Below are positions 31,052-41,242 of a stretch of DNA of 64,000 bases, piece after piece (position 1 is the stretch's first letter; every line of letters starts with the position of its first letter). The position numbers and the translations under genes are program-made. Origin of the DNA: Lysobacterales bacterium (GTDB lineage: Bacteria; Pseudomonadota; Gammaproteobacteria; Xanthomonadales; SZUA-5); assembly GCA_022844135.1 (NCBI GenBank), contig JALHMG010000022.1:1-64000 (forward strand). The letters run 5' to 3'. The notes beneath the pieces are model-generated. The model ran no database searches. It saw nothing but the letters and a program-made list of their open reading frames with translations, and had not been told where the DNA came from.

Positions 31052-32635
31052 ATGCATTTGCAGACACCGGTTCAGGCAGTTGAGCCCAAATGGTTGGGCG
31101 ACATTGCCACTGCCTTGGCCGAAGCAAAGACCAGGCGCCGGATGGTGGTGCTCAAGGCCACCGGTCAAGGCTTCGACCGCGACGACAACTGGTGTCCGGC
31201 TGCGACTCATACGCGCGCCGTCAGTCTTGCGGATGCGAGCGTATCCACGTTGATCGCCAGCGCCTTTGTGCCGTTGCGCTTCAGCATGCAGTCCTTCGGA
31301 CATGGTGCGGATGCCGCCGGTATTTCGTTCGTGCGCCAGTGCACCGACCCGGCGACGCGCTGCCTGCCACCTGATCTGTTCGTGCTGAGCCCGGATGAGC
31401 AGGTGCTGGGGCGATTGACTTTCGACGCGTCCGCAGAACGCACCTACCAGTTTTTGAGCGACATGCTGCAGGCGCATCCGGACATGGCGCCTGACGGCGA
31501 TCCGCTCGCTGCGCACTACTATGATCTGAGCCGGCCCGATCACCAATCGCTGGCGGCGTTACAGGCCCGCTGGCAGGCCGGAGAGCGCAGTGAACTGATC
31601 GGGCCGTTGGAAGATTGGCTGGCGACGTATTCCGACTGGCCGCACGGCACGGCCACCGCCACCACCTTGCTGGGCTGGGCGCATCAGCATGCGGGTCACT
31701 TTGTGGCGGCGAATGCCCTGCTCACCGAAGTGATCGAGAATTACAAGGATCACCCGATTCGACATCAAGCGCGCTACAGCCGGTTGTCGGCGGAGAGCTG
31801 GGTGGTCGGCGAGAATCCGTTTCTCGTCAACGCCCCGAAACCGCTGCTCGGGGTTGATTTTCCGGTTCGGAATCCGTACCCGTCCGAACGCAAGCAGCGC
31901 CTCGACCACATGCGCGACGACCCGCGCTATGTGTGGCCCGCCAGTGGCCTGCCGTTAGCGAAAATTCCTGCCGGCGTGTTCATCATGGGCGGGCAACCAG
32001 CCTTGTTCCCGCGCGAGTTGCCATTGCGCGAGGTCACCATCAGCAAGCCGTTCCTGATGCAGGCGTGGCCGGTGACCCGCGGTCTGTGGCGGCAGTTCCG
32101 TCCTCATGAGGTACCGCGGCCCGGCGACCGCCTGGCCGACGAGGTGCCCATTGCACAAATCAACCGCGAAGACGCACTGGCCTTTTGCGAGTTTCTGTCG
32201 GCACGCGATGGGCTCCGCTATCGCCTGCCTACCGAGGCCGAATGGGAATATGCCTCGCGCGGCGGAATCGTCGGTGCCCCGCATCCCTGGGGCACGGATG
32301 AACCCGACGCCAGCTTGTGCAACTGGGAGGACTCATTTGGTGTGCCAGTTGCATCGTACGCGCCCAACGGTTACGGCCTGTTTGAGATGGTCGGCAATAG
32401 CCGCGAGTGGACGGCGGATGTTTTTCTGGATGATGCGTATGCCAAGACGCCGTATCAGGTGACGGATCCCTGCGTAACCGCCGCAGACAGCGTCACGCTC
32501 GACCGGCGCGACACGACGACGTTGTACGTATTGCGGGGCGGCGTCAATGGTTTGCCGTTTTGCAAGCAGATGATGCGCTGCGCATTACGCTTGATCGGCC
32601 GCGACGCGAGCATTCGATTGGTGGCGGAGGTCTGA
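31052..32635 (+). CDS. Formylglycine-generating-enzyme-like (SUMF1) protein
   Basis: A 527-residue protein from ATG 31052, with AGGAG about eight bases upstream; the GTG at 31043 overlaps that site and is less likely. Residues 1-280 have no family I recognise, apart from a helical part (SLAALQARWQAGERS). Residues about 300-525 are a C-type-lectin-like SUMF1 domain: PAGVFIMGG, then LPTEAEWEYASRGG, NGYGLFEMVGNSREW and a final VLRGGVN. The region that holds the copper-binding Cys pair in formylglycine enzymes reads PFCKQMMRCALRL, so two cysteines are present, but not in the usual spacing. It may oxidise a protein or act like the ergothioneine-pathway members of the family. No sulfatase gene is in the window. 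Confidence 0.7.
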   Translation: MHLQTPVQAVEPKWLGDIATALAEAKTRRRMVVLKATGQGFDRDDNWCPAATHTRAVSLADASVSTLIASAFVPLRFSMQSFGHGADAAGISFVRQCTDPATRCLPPDLFVLSPDEQVLGRLTFDASAERTYQFLSDMLQAHPDMAPDGDPLAAHYYDLSRPDHQSLAALQARWQAGERSELIGPLEDWLATYSDWPHGTATATTLLGWAHQHAGHFVAANALLTEVIENYKDHPIRHQARYSRLSAESWVVGENPFLVNAPKPLLGVDFPVRNPYPSERKQRLDHMRDDPRYVWPASGLPLAKIPAGVFIMGGQPALFPRELPLREVTISKPFLMQAWPVTRGLWRQFRPHEVPRPGDRLADEVPIAQINREDALAFCEFLSARDGLRYRLPTEAEWEYASRGGIVGAPHPWGTDEPDASLCNWEDSFGVPVASYAPNGYGLFEMVGNSREWTADVFLDDAYAKTPYQVTDPCVTAADSVTLDRRDTTTLYVLRGGVNGLPFCKQMMRCALRLIGRDASIRLVAEV

Positions 32636-32701
32636 ACGCGCGGATCGCCCTGTTTCAGGCCGTACCGTGGCCATCCTGACCTATCGAAGGTGTTTCAGCA
32701 C

Positions 32702-33940
32702 ATGCCCAGCGAAGGCCCCCGTCCTGACGCAGCCGATGCCTTCTGCGTCATGCCCTTCGTGCATCTGCATATCACGCACCACGGTACCGTCACCCCTTGC
32801 TGCCAGGCGCCGACGTCTGCCGACTTGAGTTTCGGCAACATCAATGAACAACCCATCGAGGCCATCTGGAACGGCCCGGCATTGCAGCGGTTTCGCAACC
32901 GCATGCTGGCTGGCGAGCGCGACGAACGCTGCGTGGGTTGTTACAGCAAGGAGGACGTCGGCTGGGTGAGCCTGCGCAACATCACCAACAATAAGTACGC
33001 CGAACAAGCGCGGCTTGCGCGCAACGGGCAAGGTGCGTCGGCGACGGCGCCGGTCTATATCGATATTCGCTTCTCGAACCATTGCAACTTGCGCTGTCGC
33101 ATCTGCGGCCCCACGTCGAGCTCGGCCTGGCACCAGGATGCCGTGGCATTGGGCTGGCTGGCGGCGGGGTCGCCAGCGCGCAGCAAAGCGACGGCGGACC
33201 CGGCGCAACTCTGGCAGCAATTGCGGAGCCTGGCATCAGGGCTGGAGGAGGTGTACTTCGCTGGCGGCGAACCCCTGCTGATGGAAGAGCATTACCAATT
33301 GCTGGAAATGCTCCTCGAACTGGGCAACACGAAAGTCAGATTGCAATACAACAGCAATTTCTCGACGCTGGAATTCAAGTCCTGGCGGGCTACTGACCTA
33401 TGGCGGCATTTCAGCGATGTCACACTGTCGGCCAGTCTCGATGGCATGGGCACACGCGGCGAGTACCAGCGCAGTAACCAACGCTGGGCCGATGTCCAGC
33501 AAAACAGCGTGCGGCTTCGATCAGAAGCCCCGCACGTCAAACTTTTGATCACGCCCACGGTGAGCGTGTTCAATGTCCTGCACCTGCCCGAGTTCAACCG
33601 AGCGGTCGCAGAAGCGGGAATGATCGAAGCCTTCGACTTCATCCCCTCGCTGCTGGTCCGACCGGCCGACTACAGCGCGCAGATCCTGCCCGACGCACTC
33701 AAGGCTGAGGCGCGTCGTCGGATCGAAGCTCACCTCGTCTGGCTGGGACGCCAGGTTGGCAACGAGCCGCAGCGGAGTTTTGTGCTTCAGCAGTGGGGCA
33801 ACGTGCTGAGGTATATGGATGCGGCGTCGACCGCGCATTTGATCCCGGATTTCCTGACGAAGACAGCCGTGCTCGACGGTATGCGCCGGGAAAACTTTTT
33901 CCAGACCTTCCCGGAGCTGGCGCCGCTTGCGACGTCCTGA
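32702..33940 (+). CDS. Radical SAM protein with N-terminal cysteine-rich (SPASM/twitch-like) domain
   Basis: A 412-residue protein. The [4Fe-4S] motif is CNLRCRIC (Cys128, Cys132, Cys135). Before it a cysteine-rich domain (FCVMPFVHLHIT, TPCCQAP, CVGCYSKED) resembles an auxiliary cluster-binding SPASM/twitch element placed N-terminally, as seen in radical SAM enzymes of glycan and lipid clusters. GAAGG lies about 11 bases before the ATG at 32702. It follows the SUMF1-like gene by 66 bases. Its substrate is unknown; sugar or peptide epimerisation, dehydrogenation or a methyltransfer are possible. Confidence 0.82.
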   Translation: MPSEGPRPDAADAFCVMPFVHLHITHHGTVTPCCQAPTSADLSFGNINEQPIEAIWNGPALQRFRNRMLAGERDERCVGCYSKEDVGWVSLRNITNNKYAEQARLARNGQGASATAPVYIDIRFSNHCNLRCRICGPTSSSAWHQDAVALGWLAAGSPARSKATADPAQLWQQLRSLASGLEEVYFAGGEPLLMEEHYQLLEMLLELGNTKVRLQYNSNFSTLEFKSWRATDLWRHFSDVTLSASLDGMGTRGEYQRSNQRWADVQQNSVRLRSEAPHVKLLITPTVSVFNVLHLPEFNRAVAEAGMIEAFDFIPSLLVRPADYSAQILPDALKAEARRRIEAHLVWLGRQVGNEPQRSFVLQQWGNVLRYMDAASTAHLIPDFLTKTAVLDGMRRENFFQTFPELAPLATS

Positions 33941-34054
33941 GTTCGCTCGTGGCCGCATCGGCCTGTTTGCCCCGTGGCTTGCAGGCGGGCTTCGGCGAAC
34001 GCGGCAGCCATCGGGTCCGCAGAGACGCTCAGCGATGATCACGATTAAGCGTCC

Positions 34055-36109
34055 ATGACCCCCGTACCGAAGCGTATTCGTAATTTCTTTTGCACACTGG
34101 TTCTGGTGCAAGGCGCGTTGTTGCTGGTCGTCAGTATCGCGGTTTCATCGATCAATCTGCCGTTCACCCCGCTGCGGTTCGACGCCACGTTTGTGATGGC
34201 TGGTGGGCTGATGATTCTCACCCTGGGATTGTTCTCCTGGAAGCTGCCGATAGGACTGGCGGTCAACACAGCCACTTCCGTCGCGACCTTGGTAGCGGTT
34301 TTTGCCTTTGGCTATCGCCCGATTGGGGCTGGTGACGTTTCCTTGCACCCTGATCTTACGATCAGAACCTGGCAGTCGGAAAACGAGTGGACGGAAGTCA
34401 GATCACGCGCGGACTCAATGCTGGGTTGGGCTAATCGGCCTGATGTGACCTCTCGCCAAGTCAACCGCGACTTCACGGTCAGCTATGGCATTGATGCCAA
34501 TGGCTGGCGACGGATGCCGACGACCGTGGCGCCACCCCCCGCGCCCGAGGTCTGGTTTCTGGGCTGCTCATTCACTTTCGGGATCGGCGTCGAAGATACC
34601 GAGGCGTACCCTTATCGGCTTGCCGAACACGCCTGGCCCAGTTTTCAGGTTCGCAATTACTCAACGTCCGGCTGGGGTACGGTACAGGCCTACTTGATCC
34701 TCAAGCGCCAGCTCGAGAGTAGCGCTGTTGCGCCGCGCGTCGTTGTTTATGGATGGATTAACAATCATCGTCAGCGCAACTACCTCCGACGGAGCTGGTT
34801 CGAAAAAAACCGCGCTGCGAACTTCGCGCGCTTCGACGTGGTAGATGGCCAGCTTCACTCGAAAGGCGTCGTCCCGGCGAGTGAGGCAAACCTCGAAGAC
34901 GGCCCCGAGCTCGACGAAGCCGAGTACCGAGTCACTGAAGCCTTGATTCGCGCGATGGCCGCACTCAGTCGCGAACGCGGCATCCCTTTTGTCTTCCTCG
35001 TGCTTGACCCCACCGACAAGCGCATTCTGGATGCGGCCCGCGGCAATCCGGGCCTGCATATTCTGGACGTCAGCCGGCGCAGCACGGCATTTCATCCGCA
35101 CGAGGGTCACCCTGCTCCGAACTGGCATCAGGCGATTGCCCATGCCATCGCTGCTGACCCGTTGCTGGCGCGAGTCACCGGTCTGCCGCAACTGCAGTCG
35201 CCGGATGCGATAGCAGATGCGCCGATGCGCGAATGGCAATTGTCGATCGACAGGAACTCACGTCAGCGGGGCAACGCGGGCATTCGCTATCCGGATCGAG
35301 AAAGAACAGCGATGCGCGTGGAGTTACTAGGCGCACTGCCTGACGATCCCTGGAAAATCCTGGTCAAGCGTAGCGACATCAACATCCAGGCGGGGCGCAC
35401 CTACACCTTCAAGATGCGGGTCCGAGCCGACGGGGCCCGATCGCTCCCGATCGTGTTGAGCCGTGGCCGCGCGCCATGGGGCGATCTGGGCCTGCACACC
35501 AATCTCGCGCTGTCCACAACGTGGCAAACGGCGCAGCGGACGTTTGTCGCCACCGATGACGATCCCGCAGCCTCGTTGATACTGGTCGTTGGCGGCAGTC
35601 GCCATCCGATTGAAATTGATGGCGTGCCGACGCTGACTGAGCTATCGGATGCAGAGGCAATCGCGGCACTTGCCCGGCCCACGTGGACGCTTGCGGCTCC
35701 GGCGTCAACGGGTGCCGTGTTGAGCAACCTTGCCGACGACGCCGATCCACCCTTTCGCGTGGATATCGCATCGCTTCCGAACGACGACATCTGGGCAATT
35801 CAGCTGCAGTTCGATGGTCTCGACATAAAGGCCGGGGAGCATTACACCATTGAGCTGCGCGCGCGCTCCCCAGGAACACGCGCGCTGCAGTACGCGTTGA
35901 GTCGCAGCCAGCCGGACTGGGAAAATCTTGGCCTCTGGGGCGAGTTGCAACTGACGCCGGAATGGCAGACCGCGAGGACCACCTTTATTGCACCGAAAAG
36001 CGACGCTGCCGGTCGCCTGATTCTCGCTCTGGGGTCGAGCACCGAGTCGGTCGAAGTGGCCAGCGTGCGGCTGTTGGTCGACGATCGGGATCTGTTGTCG
36101 GCGCCGTGA
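34055..36109 (+). CDS. Membrane-anchored SGNH hydrolase with two C-terminal carbohydrate-binding-like modules
   Basis: A 684-residue protein. The N-terminus has two to three membrane helices (FFCTLVLVQGALLLVVSIAV onwards). The SGNH domain starts near residue 167 with WFLGCSFTFGIGVED (nucleophile Ser in GCSF); the Asp/His end lies near 350 (HPAPNWHQ). Two similar beta-sandwich modules of about 100 residues follow (about 428-525 and 570-670). They share a PW(G/E)NLGL-type element and a TWQTA(Q/R)(R/T)TF motif. I read it as an exported glycan esterase or acetyl-transferase/hydrolase for the surface polymer. The gene at 41243 has the same parts in another order. Confidence 0.78.
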   Translation: MTPVPKRIRNFFCTLVLVQGALLLVVSIAVSSINLPFTPLRFDATFVMAGGLMILTLGLFSWKLPIGLAVNTATSVATLVAVFAFGYRPIGAGDVSLHPDLTIRTWQSENEWTEVRSRADSMLGWANRPDVTSRQVNRDFTVSYGIDANGWRRMPTTVAPPPAPEVWFLGCSFTFGIGVEDTEAYPYRLAEHAWPSFQVRNYSTSGWGTVQAYLILKRQLESSAVAPRVVVYGWINNHRQRNYLRRSWFEKNRAANFARFDVVDGQLHSKGVVPASEANLEDGPELDEAEYRVTEALIRAMAALSRERGIPFVFLVLDPTDKRILDAARGNPGLHILDVSRRSTAFHPHEGHPAPNWHQAIAHAIAADPLLARVTGLPQLQSPDAIADAPMREWQLSIDRNSRQRGNAGIRYPDRERTAMRVELLGALPDDPWKILVKRSDINIQAGRTYTFKMRVRADGARSLPIVLSRGRAPWGDLGLHTNLALSTTWQTAQRTFVATDDDPAASLILVVGGSRHPIEIDGVPTLTELSDAEAIAALARPTWTLAAPASTGAVLSNLADDADPPFRVDIASLPNDDIWAIQLQFDGLDIKAGEHYTIELRARSPGTRALQYALSRSQPDWENLGLWGELQLTPEWQTARTTFIAPKSDAAGRLILALGSSTESVEVASVRLLVDDRDLLSAP

Positions 36110-36193
36110 TGGCCCGAATGTCGACGATCTGGCGCATCGCGCGGTGCGCGCACATGCGATGCTCTTCTCCCATGGCGGCAACGAACCTGAAGC

Positions 36194-37363
36194 ATGCGCA
36201 CTGAACCCGATATCGGGCGGTTTGTAGCTGCGCTTGCGATATTGCTCGCCATCGCCGCGTCGATTTATCTGATCCGTGGCGCCTATATAGCCATCGGCGG
36301 GTATGGCGGCTACGACCTGCAAACACGCGCTACGGAGTACCACTTTTTCGCCGCAGGCGTTTATCCAAACAGCCACCTTGCGACGAACTCACTGCCGGGA
36401 GAGGCGCTGCCGAACTCGGTTTATCCACCCTATGCCTTTCCGCTGTTTGCACCGTTCTTCGTCGCCGAGTCGGAGATTGCTGTACGTTTGACCTTTGTCG
36501 CATTCAGCCTGCTCGCACTGCTCGCGGTTGGCGCCTTCGGCTATCGCGAATTTGCGTTCGCCGGCCGCCAGGCACAGGCGCTCGGCGCAATCGCCAGCCT
36601 GGCGATTGCCCACAACTCAAGCGCGATCGCTATTGGCCAGTTCTCGATCATCTGTATGGGTCTGGTGGTACTGCAGTTGGAGTGCCTGCGACGCGGGAAA
36701 GTGATGACGGCGGGACTGTGCTGGGCGCTTGCCATGATCAAGCCGCAGATTGGCATCGCCTTCATGCTGCCATTCATGATGGAAAACCGCTGGCGCGGAC
36801 TGTTAGCGGGTTCGATGCTGCTCGGAGCGTTGGGCTTGTTCGCATGCGTCTACACGGACGTATCGCCGCTTGCTGTGCTGGATTACTGGCTACGGGGCGA
36901 GAGTTACGATTTCATCGCTGGCGGCAATAGTCGGGGATCCAGCACCGGGAGTCTGCTTGCGTTCTGGGGCACAAGCCCGCGCATCGCGTTGGCGTGGAGT
37001 GTGCTGGCTGCGGTGATCATCGTCGCGACAGTATGGCGGCGGGCGCAGCTGCAATCTGTGCCAGTGCTGACCCTGGTCGCCGTCTGTGCCATCGTCGGCC
37101 GGGTCTTCATCCCGCATCGCGCTTACGACAACATCATGTTGTTTCCGGCACTCCTGGCGTTCCTCGTATTGGCATTGGCCCGGCCATCGGCGAAGAGTTT
37201 TGCCTGGGCAGGTCTCTTCGGCGTTTCGGTCTGGATTCCGTGGACGTCCCTGGAGCGAGGCGCCTGGCTGGACGCAGCACTGTTGGTTTTCTGGTCTGCC
37301 GCCGCGCTCGTACTGATTCGCGAAAACCTATCGCCAAAGGCCTCGGCACACAATACGACTTAG
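36194..37363 (+). CDS. Polyprenyl-linked sugar glycosyltransferase, GT87-like membrane protein
   Basis: A 389-residue polytopic membrane protein with about ten helices. Its first exported loop contains YDLQTRATEYHFFAAGVYPN, like the Asp-containing loop of GT87/GT39-type C-fold transferases, and VYPPYAFPLFAPFF matches the P-P-x-x-x-F motif of the GT87 family (PF09594). Such enzymes use polyprenyl-phosphate sugars outside the membrane. Start at ATG 36194. It converges with the flavin oxidoreductase gene, whose stop lies five bases beyond. Confidence 0.75.
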   Translation: MRTEPDIGRFVAALAILLAIAASIYLIRGAYIAIGGYGGYDLQTRATEYHFFAAGVYPNSHLATNSLPGEALPNSVYPPYAFPLFAPFFVAESEIAVRLTFVAFSLLALLAVGAFGYREFAFAGRQAQALGAIASLAIAHNSSAIAIGQFSIICMGLVVLQLECLRRGKVMTAGLCWALAMIKPQIGIAFMLPFMMENRWRGLLAGSMLLGALGLFACVYTDVSPLAVLDYWLRGESYDFIAGGNSRGSSTGSLLAFWGTSPRIALAWSVLAAVIIVATVWRRAQLQSVPVLTLVAVCAIVGRVFIPHRAYDNIMLFPALLAFLVLALARPSAKSFAWAGLFGVSVWIPWTSLERGAWLDAALLVFWSAAALVLIRENLSPKASAHNTT

Positions 37364-37368
37364 CTTGA

Positions 37369-38970
37369 TCAGTCGTTAATCGATTCGTGGTAGTCGTCGT
37401 CCACGTTAACGTCCCAGATGGCGTCTTTGCTGCCGCGTCCGGCCACGATAATGTCGACCGCCGCTTTCGCCGTCAGCATGGAATGGTCCTGATTGTTGTA
37501 GCGATGCATGCCATTGCGACCGACCAAAAACAGATTCTCGATCGGATCGACAAACGACCGGATTGTGTCGAACTGCGCGTAGCTGCCGAAATAGGCCGGA
37601 TAGGCCTTTGGCACACGGACGACAGTGGCCGTCTCCACATCGTGCGCATCGACGAGCTCAATTTGCGCTAGTTCGCGTACCGCCAGTGCCTGAATCGCCG
37701 CATCGGATAGCGACCACAGTTCGTCCGTGTCGCTGCAGAAGTACTCGACGCCGAGCCATACCTTGTTGGGATCGGGCACCAGCGCCGGACTCCAGTTGTT
37801 GAAGATTTGCAGTCGACCCATCTTGACGTCCGGTTCCTGGACGTAAATCCAGTTATCGGGCAGCCGGCTCGTTCCTGGAACGAATGGACTGCCGGGTCGG
37901 CGCTTCATGCGCGTCACCAGCACGCCGACGACGATGAAATGGCGATACGGTAGCGCAGCCGCGATCTGAGCAACCGCCCCTGGCGCCGGGGGTTGGATGG
38001 CAGCGATCAAGTCGCTCACTGCCATGGTCGAGATCGCCCAGTCGGCAGCGATCGATGTGGTCGTTCCGGTTGCCACGTCGCGCGCAACCACGCACTTGAC
38101 GCGACCGTCGACGATCTCGATCTGCTCGGCACGCTGCGCAAGGCGAATTTCCCCGCCGAGTTCCTGGATCTGGCGGGCAACGGTTTCCCATAACTGACCC
38201 GGTCCGAGGCGCGGATACAGAAAGCGCTCCACCAGACTGGTTGGCGCCGCCTTGGCAACGCCCGGCAAGAACCGGCGCAATGCATGGCGCACGGCGCCGG
38301 TGAGCGAAACGCTCTTGATTCGTTGCGCTCCCCACTCAGCGCTCAACTGATCGCAAGGAACGCCCCAGACTTTTTCGGTATAGGCCTGGAAGAAGGTCCG
38401 GTACAGCTCGTCCCCGAAACGATTGATCAGAAAATCTTCGAGATGGCGTTCGGTCTGGCGCGGGGACAGCTTCGCTTTGGCGTAGCTGGCCCCAATTTTC
38501 AAACAACGCCAGAGGCCCAGTTTGCTGATCGATCGCGGATTCAAGCTGATCGGATAATCGAACAGCTTGTGATTGAAGTAGATGCGCGACAATCGGTCGC
38601 GCAACAACATCACGCGTTCGCCATCGACACCAGCGCCGGTACCGGCTGCCAGACCGCTCAGGCCACGATCGCTATTGCGGTAACCGAGGCGGATCGTGTG
38701 CCGCTGCGCCTCGGCCAACGGCTCCAACGGGAGGATCGATAGCCACCAGTCCATCACCCAGTCGGACTTCGAAAAAAACCGGTGACCGCCAAGATCCATG
38801 CGGTAGCCGTTGAAGTTCGTCGTTTGGGAGATGCCGCCGACGCCATTCGATGCCTCCAGCACGATCGGTCGAATATCCGACTGGCGCAATAACTCAAGGG
38901 CGGCGGTGAGCCCGGCAGGACCGCCGCCGATGATCACGGCGATCTTCTGTTTGTTCTCCGCCATAGGCAT
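37369..38970 (-). CDS. FAD-dependent oxidoreductase (NAD(P)-binding Rossmann amine-oxidase type)
   Basis: A 533-residue flavoprotein. The dinucleotide-binding motif [16 protein letters not shown] is near the N-terminus, followed by [14 protein letters not shown] and [11 protein letters not shown], the G-G-H-R pattern of UDP-galactopyranose-mutase-like and protoporphyrinogen-oxidase-like enzymes common in polysaccharide loci. The end carries [19 protein letters not shown], also typical. The start is ambiguous among GTG 38979, ATG 38970 and ATG 38964. The role is likely in sugar or prenyl modification; a mutase role is not proven. It is on the minus strand with the GT2 gene upstream (39066-40157). 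Confidence 0.78.
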   Translation of the reverse strand: MPMAENKQKIAVIIGGGPAGLTAALELLRQSDIRPIVLEASNGVGGISQTTNFNGYRMDLGGHRFFSKSDWVMDWWLSILPLEPLAEAQRHTIRLGYRNSDRGLSGLAAGTGAGVDGERVMLLRDRLSRIYFNHKLFDYPISLNPRSISKLGLWRCLKIGASYAKAKLSPRQTERHLEDFLINRFGDELYRTFFQAYTEKVWGVPCDQLSAEWGAQRIKSVSLTGAVRHALRRFLPGVAKAAPTSLVERFLYPRLGPGQLWETVARQIQELGGEIRLAQRAEQIEIVDGRVKCVVARDVATGTTTSIAADWAISTMAVSDLIAAIQPPAPGAVAQIAAALPYRHFIVVGVLVTRMKRRPGSPFVPGTSRLPDNWIYVQEPDVKMGRLQIFNNWSPALVPDPNKVWLGVEYFCSDTDELWSLSDAAIQALAVRELAQIELVDAHDVETATVVRVPKAYPAYFGSYAQFDTIRSFVDPIENLFLVGRNGMHRYNNQDHSMLTAKAAVDIIVAGRGSKDAIWDVNVDDDYHESIND

Positions 38971-39065
38971 CTTGGCCACTAGTGAACTTGCATCGGCCCT
39001 ACGAGACCCTGGGCGAGGGACAATCGGAATTGCATATCAGTGCGGGCTGAAAAAGCGCTGCTGGG

Positions 39066-40157
39066 TCATTCTTTCTCCGACGTGGGGATCAGCGCCGGAC
39101 GCTGGAGGTTGCCAAAACGCTCCGATTCGGCGAACGGTGCTCGTTGCAATCCATCCGCGATCGCCTTGCGGGCGATCGCCCAGCGGTGCTCGATCCACGC
39201 CCAGACGAATGCACTGGAAGAGTACCAGTAGTAAACCTGATGGAACAAAAACGCAGCGACCGCAAACGCCATGCCCCGACGGCGTGCGAACACCGCCATC
39301 AATCCGCGATTGGCCACCATGGCCAGCGCCAGCATGGCAACCGATATCCACGGCGGCGAGATCGTCAACGACGCCAGGAGCGCCATCGCAAGCATTGCCC
39401 GACAGCGTTCGGTCCGACTGACATTGAGTGCATCCGGCAATCCGGTTCGGCCGTGAATCAAGCGCGACCAGGGCAGAGCGCGAAAGAAAATCTCGGTGCG
39501 CAGCAGATTGCCCAACTCCCATTTTTTCAGGTGGGTCGCCTGAATCGCCGGTTCCAGCCGGATCCGCCAACCGCGCTGGCGCAATCTCCAACCCAGTTCG
39601 ATGTCTTCGATCGACGGCTGGGCGTAACGTGCCTGGTCGAATCCGCCCACTTCGAAAAACGCCGTTTTGCGAATCGCGCCGCAGCCCGCCCAGAACGTTT
39701 CAGCTTCGCGACTGCTATCGCGGTGATAGTGGTGGTGCACGAGATTCTTGTATTGCGACCAAAAGCCACTCTCCGACGGTTGGTCGTCGTAGGCACCAAA
39801 CACGGCAACGACGTCGTTATCGGCGAGTGCAGCCGACAGTATCCGCGCTGCGTCGGCATGCACGACGGCGTCGGCGTCGATGAACCACAGCACCTCGCCT
39901 CGGGCCGCAGCCGCAGCCGCATTGCGTGCGCCACCTGGACCGAGGCGACCGCCCGATGGCATCACCGTCACGCCTGCCTGCGCCGCCATCAGCGGTGTCG
40001 CGTCACTGCAGCCATCGTCGACCAGAATGATTTCCTGGATCTCGCCGACCCGGCGCATTTCCAGCAAAGGATGGAGGCAACGGCCGATGGTTGCCCCCGC
40101 GTTGTACGCGGGCACGATCACGCTGATGCTGATGCCCAGCGCATTGGAAGAATGCAT
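39066..40157 (-). CDS. GT2-family glycosyltransferase with C-terminal membrane part
   Basis: A 363-residue GT-A enzyme: SVIVPAYNAGATIGRCL, IILVDDGCSDATP, GGARNAAAAAARGEVLWFIDADA (shown in parts; DxD-type metal site at FIDADA) and the acceptor motif IEDIELGWRLRQRGW. Residues about 250-330 hold two to three membrane helices, placing it at the inner membrane. Start at ATG 40157. It lies 95 bases upstream of the flavin oxidoreductase gene on the same strand and may share its transcript. The next gene (40405) is divergent. Confidence 0.85.
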   Translation of the reverse strand: MHSSNALGISISVIVPAYNAGATIGRCLHPLLEMRRVGEIQEIILVDDGCSDATPLMAAQAGVTVMPSGGRLGPGGARNAAAAAARGEVLWFIDADAVVHADAARILSAALADNDVVAVFGAYDDQPSESGFWSQYKNLVHHHYHRDSSREAETFWAGCGAIRKTAFFEVGGFDQARYAQPSIEDIELGWRLRQRGWRIRLEPAIQATHLKKWELGNLLRTEIFFRALPWSRLIHGRTGLPDALNVSRTERCRAMLAMALLASLTISPPWISVAMLALAMVANRGLMAVFARRRGMAFAVAAFLFHQVYYWYSSSAFVWAWIEHRWAIARKAIADGLQRAPFAESERFGNLQRPALIPTSEKE

Positions 40158-40404
40158 ATCGCCCCCGTCGATCTACGCCCTCATTATGCAGATCGCGAAG
40201 GGGGATCGCGTGTTGGCTGCTGTTCGCGACGAAATCTTACGTTGCCCGATCGTCTGCTGTCGCAGCTCAAGTCGCAATCTTGTTAGTCTCGGCGCCTGCG
40301 GTGCGCTCGCCATTGAGCGGGTCGAGTGGTGTCAAGCTCTTTACGTCCATTGCCGCATTGAGCTGCTGCGGAGAGCGACTACGGAATCGAGGAACAACGA
40401 TCTG

Positions 40405-41214
40405 ATGCAGCTTGGCATGCTGTCTTTCATTTTTCGCCGCCGGTCGGTTCCCATCGAAACCCAGGATATGGCGGTGCTGAGCAGCGACGGCGCGCGTGCA
40501 TTCATTTATGCATCTTCCAGGGGCATGGAGCGAGCCCGCACGCGCATCTGGTCGATTCTCGCCATGCTGGCGATGCTCTGGCTAGGCCGGGAGCATCTGG
40601 ATTGGTCTGGCCCTGACCTCCTGGCGATCCTGCTTGCTATGACGGCTATCTCGGCCGTGCTCGATGGGCTGCGACTGGTTCTAGCTGGTCCCTGGGCAGT
40701 CCATAGCCAGTCGCGTGAGTATCGGGCCGACGAGTTGTTGCGCTTGGCGCGAGCCGTCGAGCGCGGTCAGCAACAGCGGCTCAGCCTGGGACCACCACCG
40801 TCCAAACTCGAACCAGCCGTGGCCGGCGCATACACACTCGCCGGCGTGCCTTTGGTGTGGTACGCCTTGACGCTTGCCGATTGGGTGCCGTCGGCGCTGA
40901 CGGGCTTTGGCGCCTACGTGCTGGCGTTGATCGTCGCGCTCGGTTTATTACGGCTGGGTTACGAACTCTATAGAATTAAGTCCGTGAAACTTTTCCCGGC
41001 AGGCCATTTCGATTTATTCCTGGATACGGAAGATGTCGTCGATAATTACCTATTGATCACGATATTGATCATTGCCATGGTGCCGTTGGGAAGTACCTTA
41101 TTGCTTGTTGTACCGTTTGCTGTTTTGCTGTTGCGCCTGATCTACCAAATTTATCGATACTGCTCGAAGTGGCTCTGCTTGCGATCCCTCGGACGGACGC
41201 TCCGCGAAATGTGA
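40405..41214 (+). CDS. Membrane protein of unknown function
   Basis: A 269-residue protein with four to six predicted membrane helices (ILAMLAMLWLG, LLAILLAMTAISAVLDGL, AGVPLVWYALTLAD, TGFGAYVLALIVALGLL, LLITILIIAMVPLGSTLLLV). I chose ATG 40405, preceded by GAGGAA; the open frame extends to 39880 but its first 175 codons overlap the divergent GT2 gene and are not protein-like. No family recognised. It may be an accessory protein of the glycan locus, since the next gene starts 28 bases later. Confidence 0.6.
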   Translation: MQLGMLSFIFRRRSVPIETQDMAVLSSDGARAFIYASSRGMERARTRIWSILAMLAMLWLGREHLDWSGPDLLAILLAMTAISAVLDGLRLVLAGPWAVHSQSREYRADELLRLARAVERGQQQRLSLGPPPSKLEPAVAGAYTLAGVPLVWYALTLADWVPSALTGFGAYVLALIVALGLLRLGYELYRIKSVKLFPAGHFDLFLDTEDVVDNYLLITILIIAMVPLGSTLLLVVPFAVLLLRLIYQIYRYCSKWLCLRSLGRTLREM

Positions 41215-41242
41215 CACTCATAATCGTTAACGGTTGCCCGTG

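Noticed and set aside
39880..40404. N-terminal extension of the membrane protein at 40405
   Set aside because: It overlaps the divergent glycosyltransferase gene and reads as low-complexity non-protein sequence.
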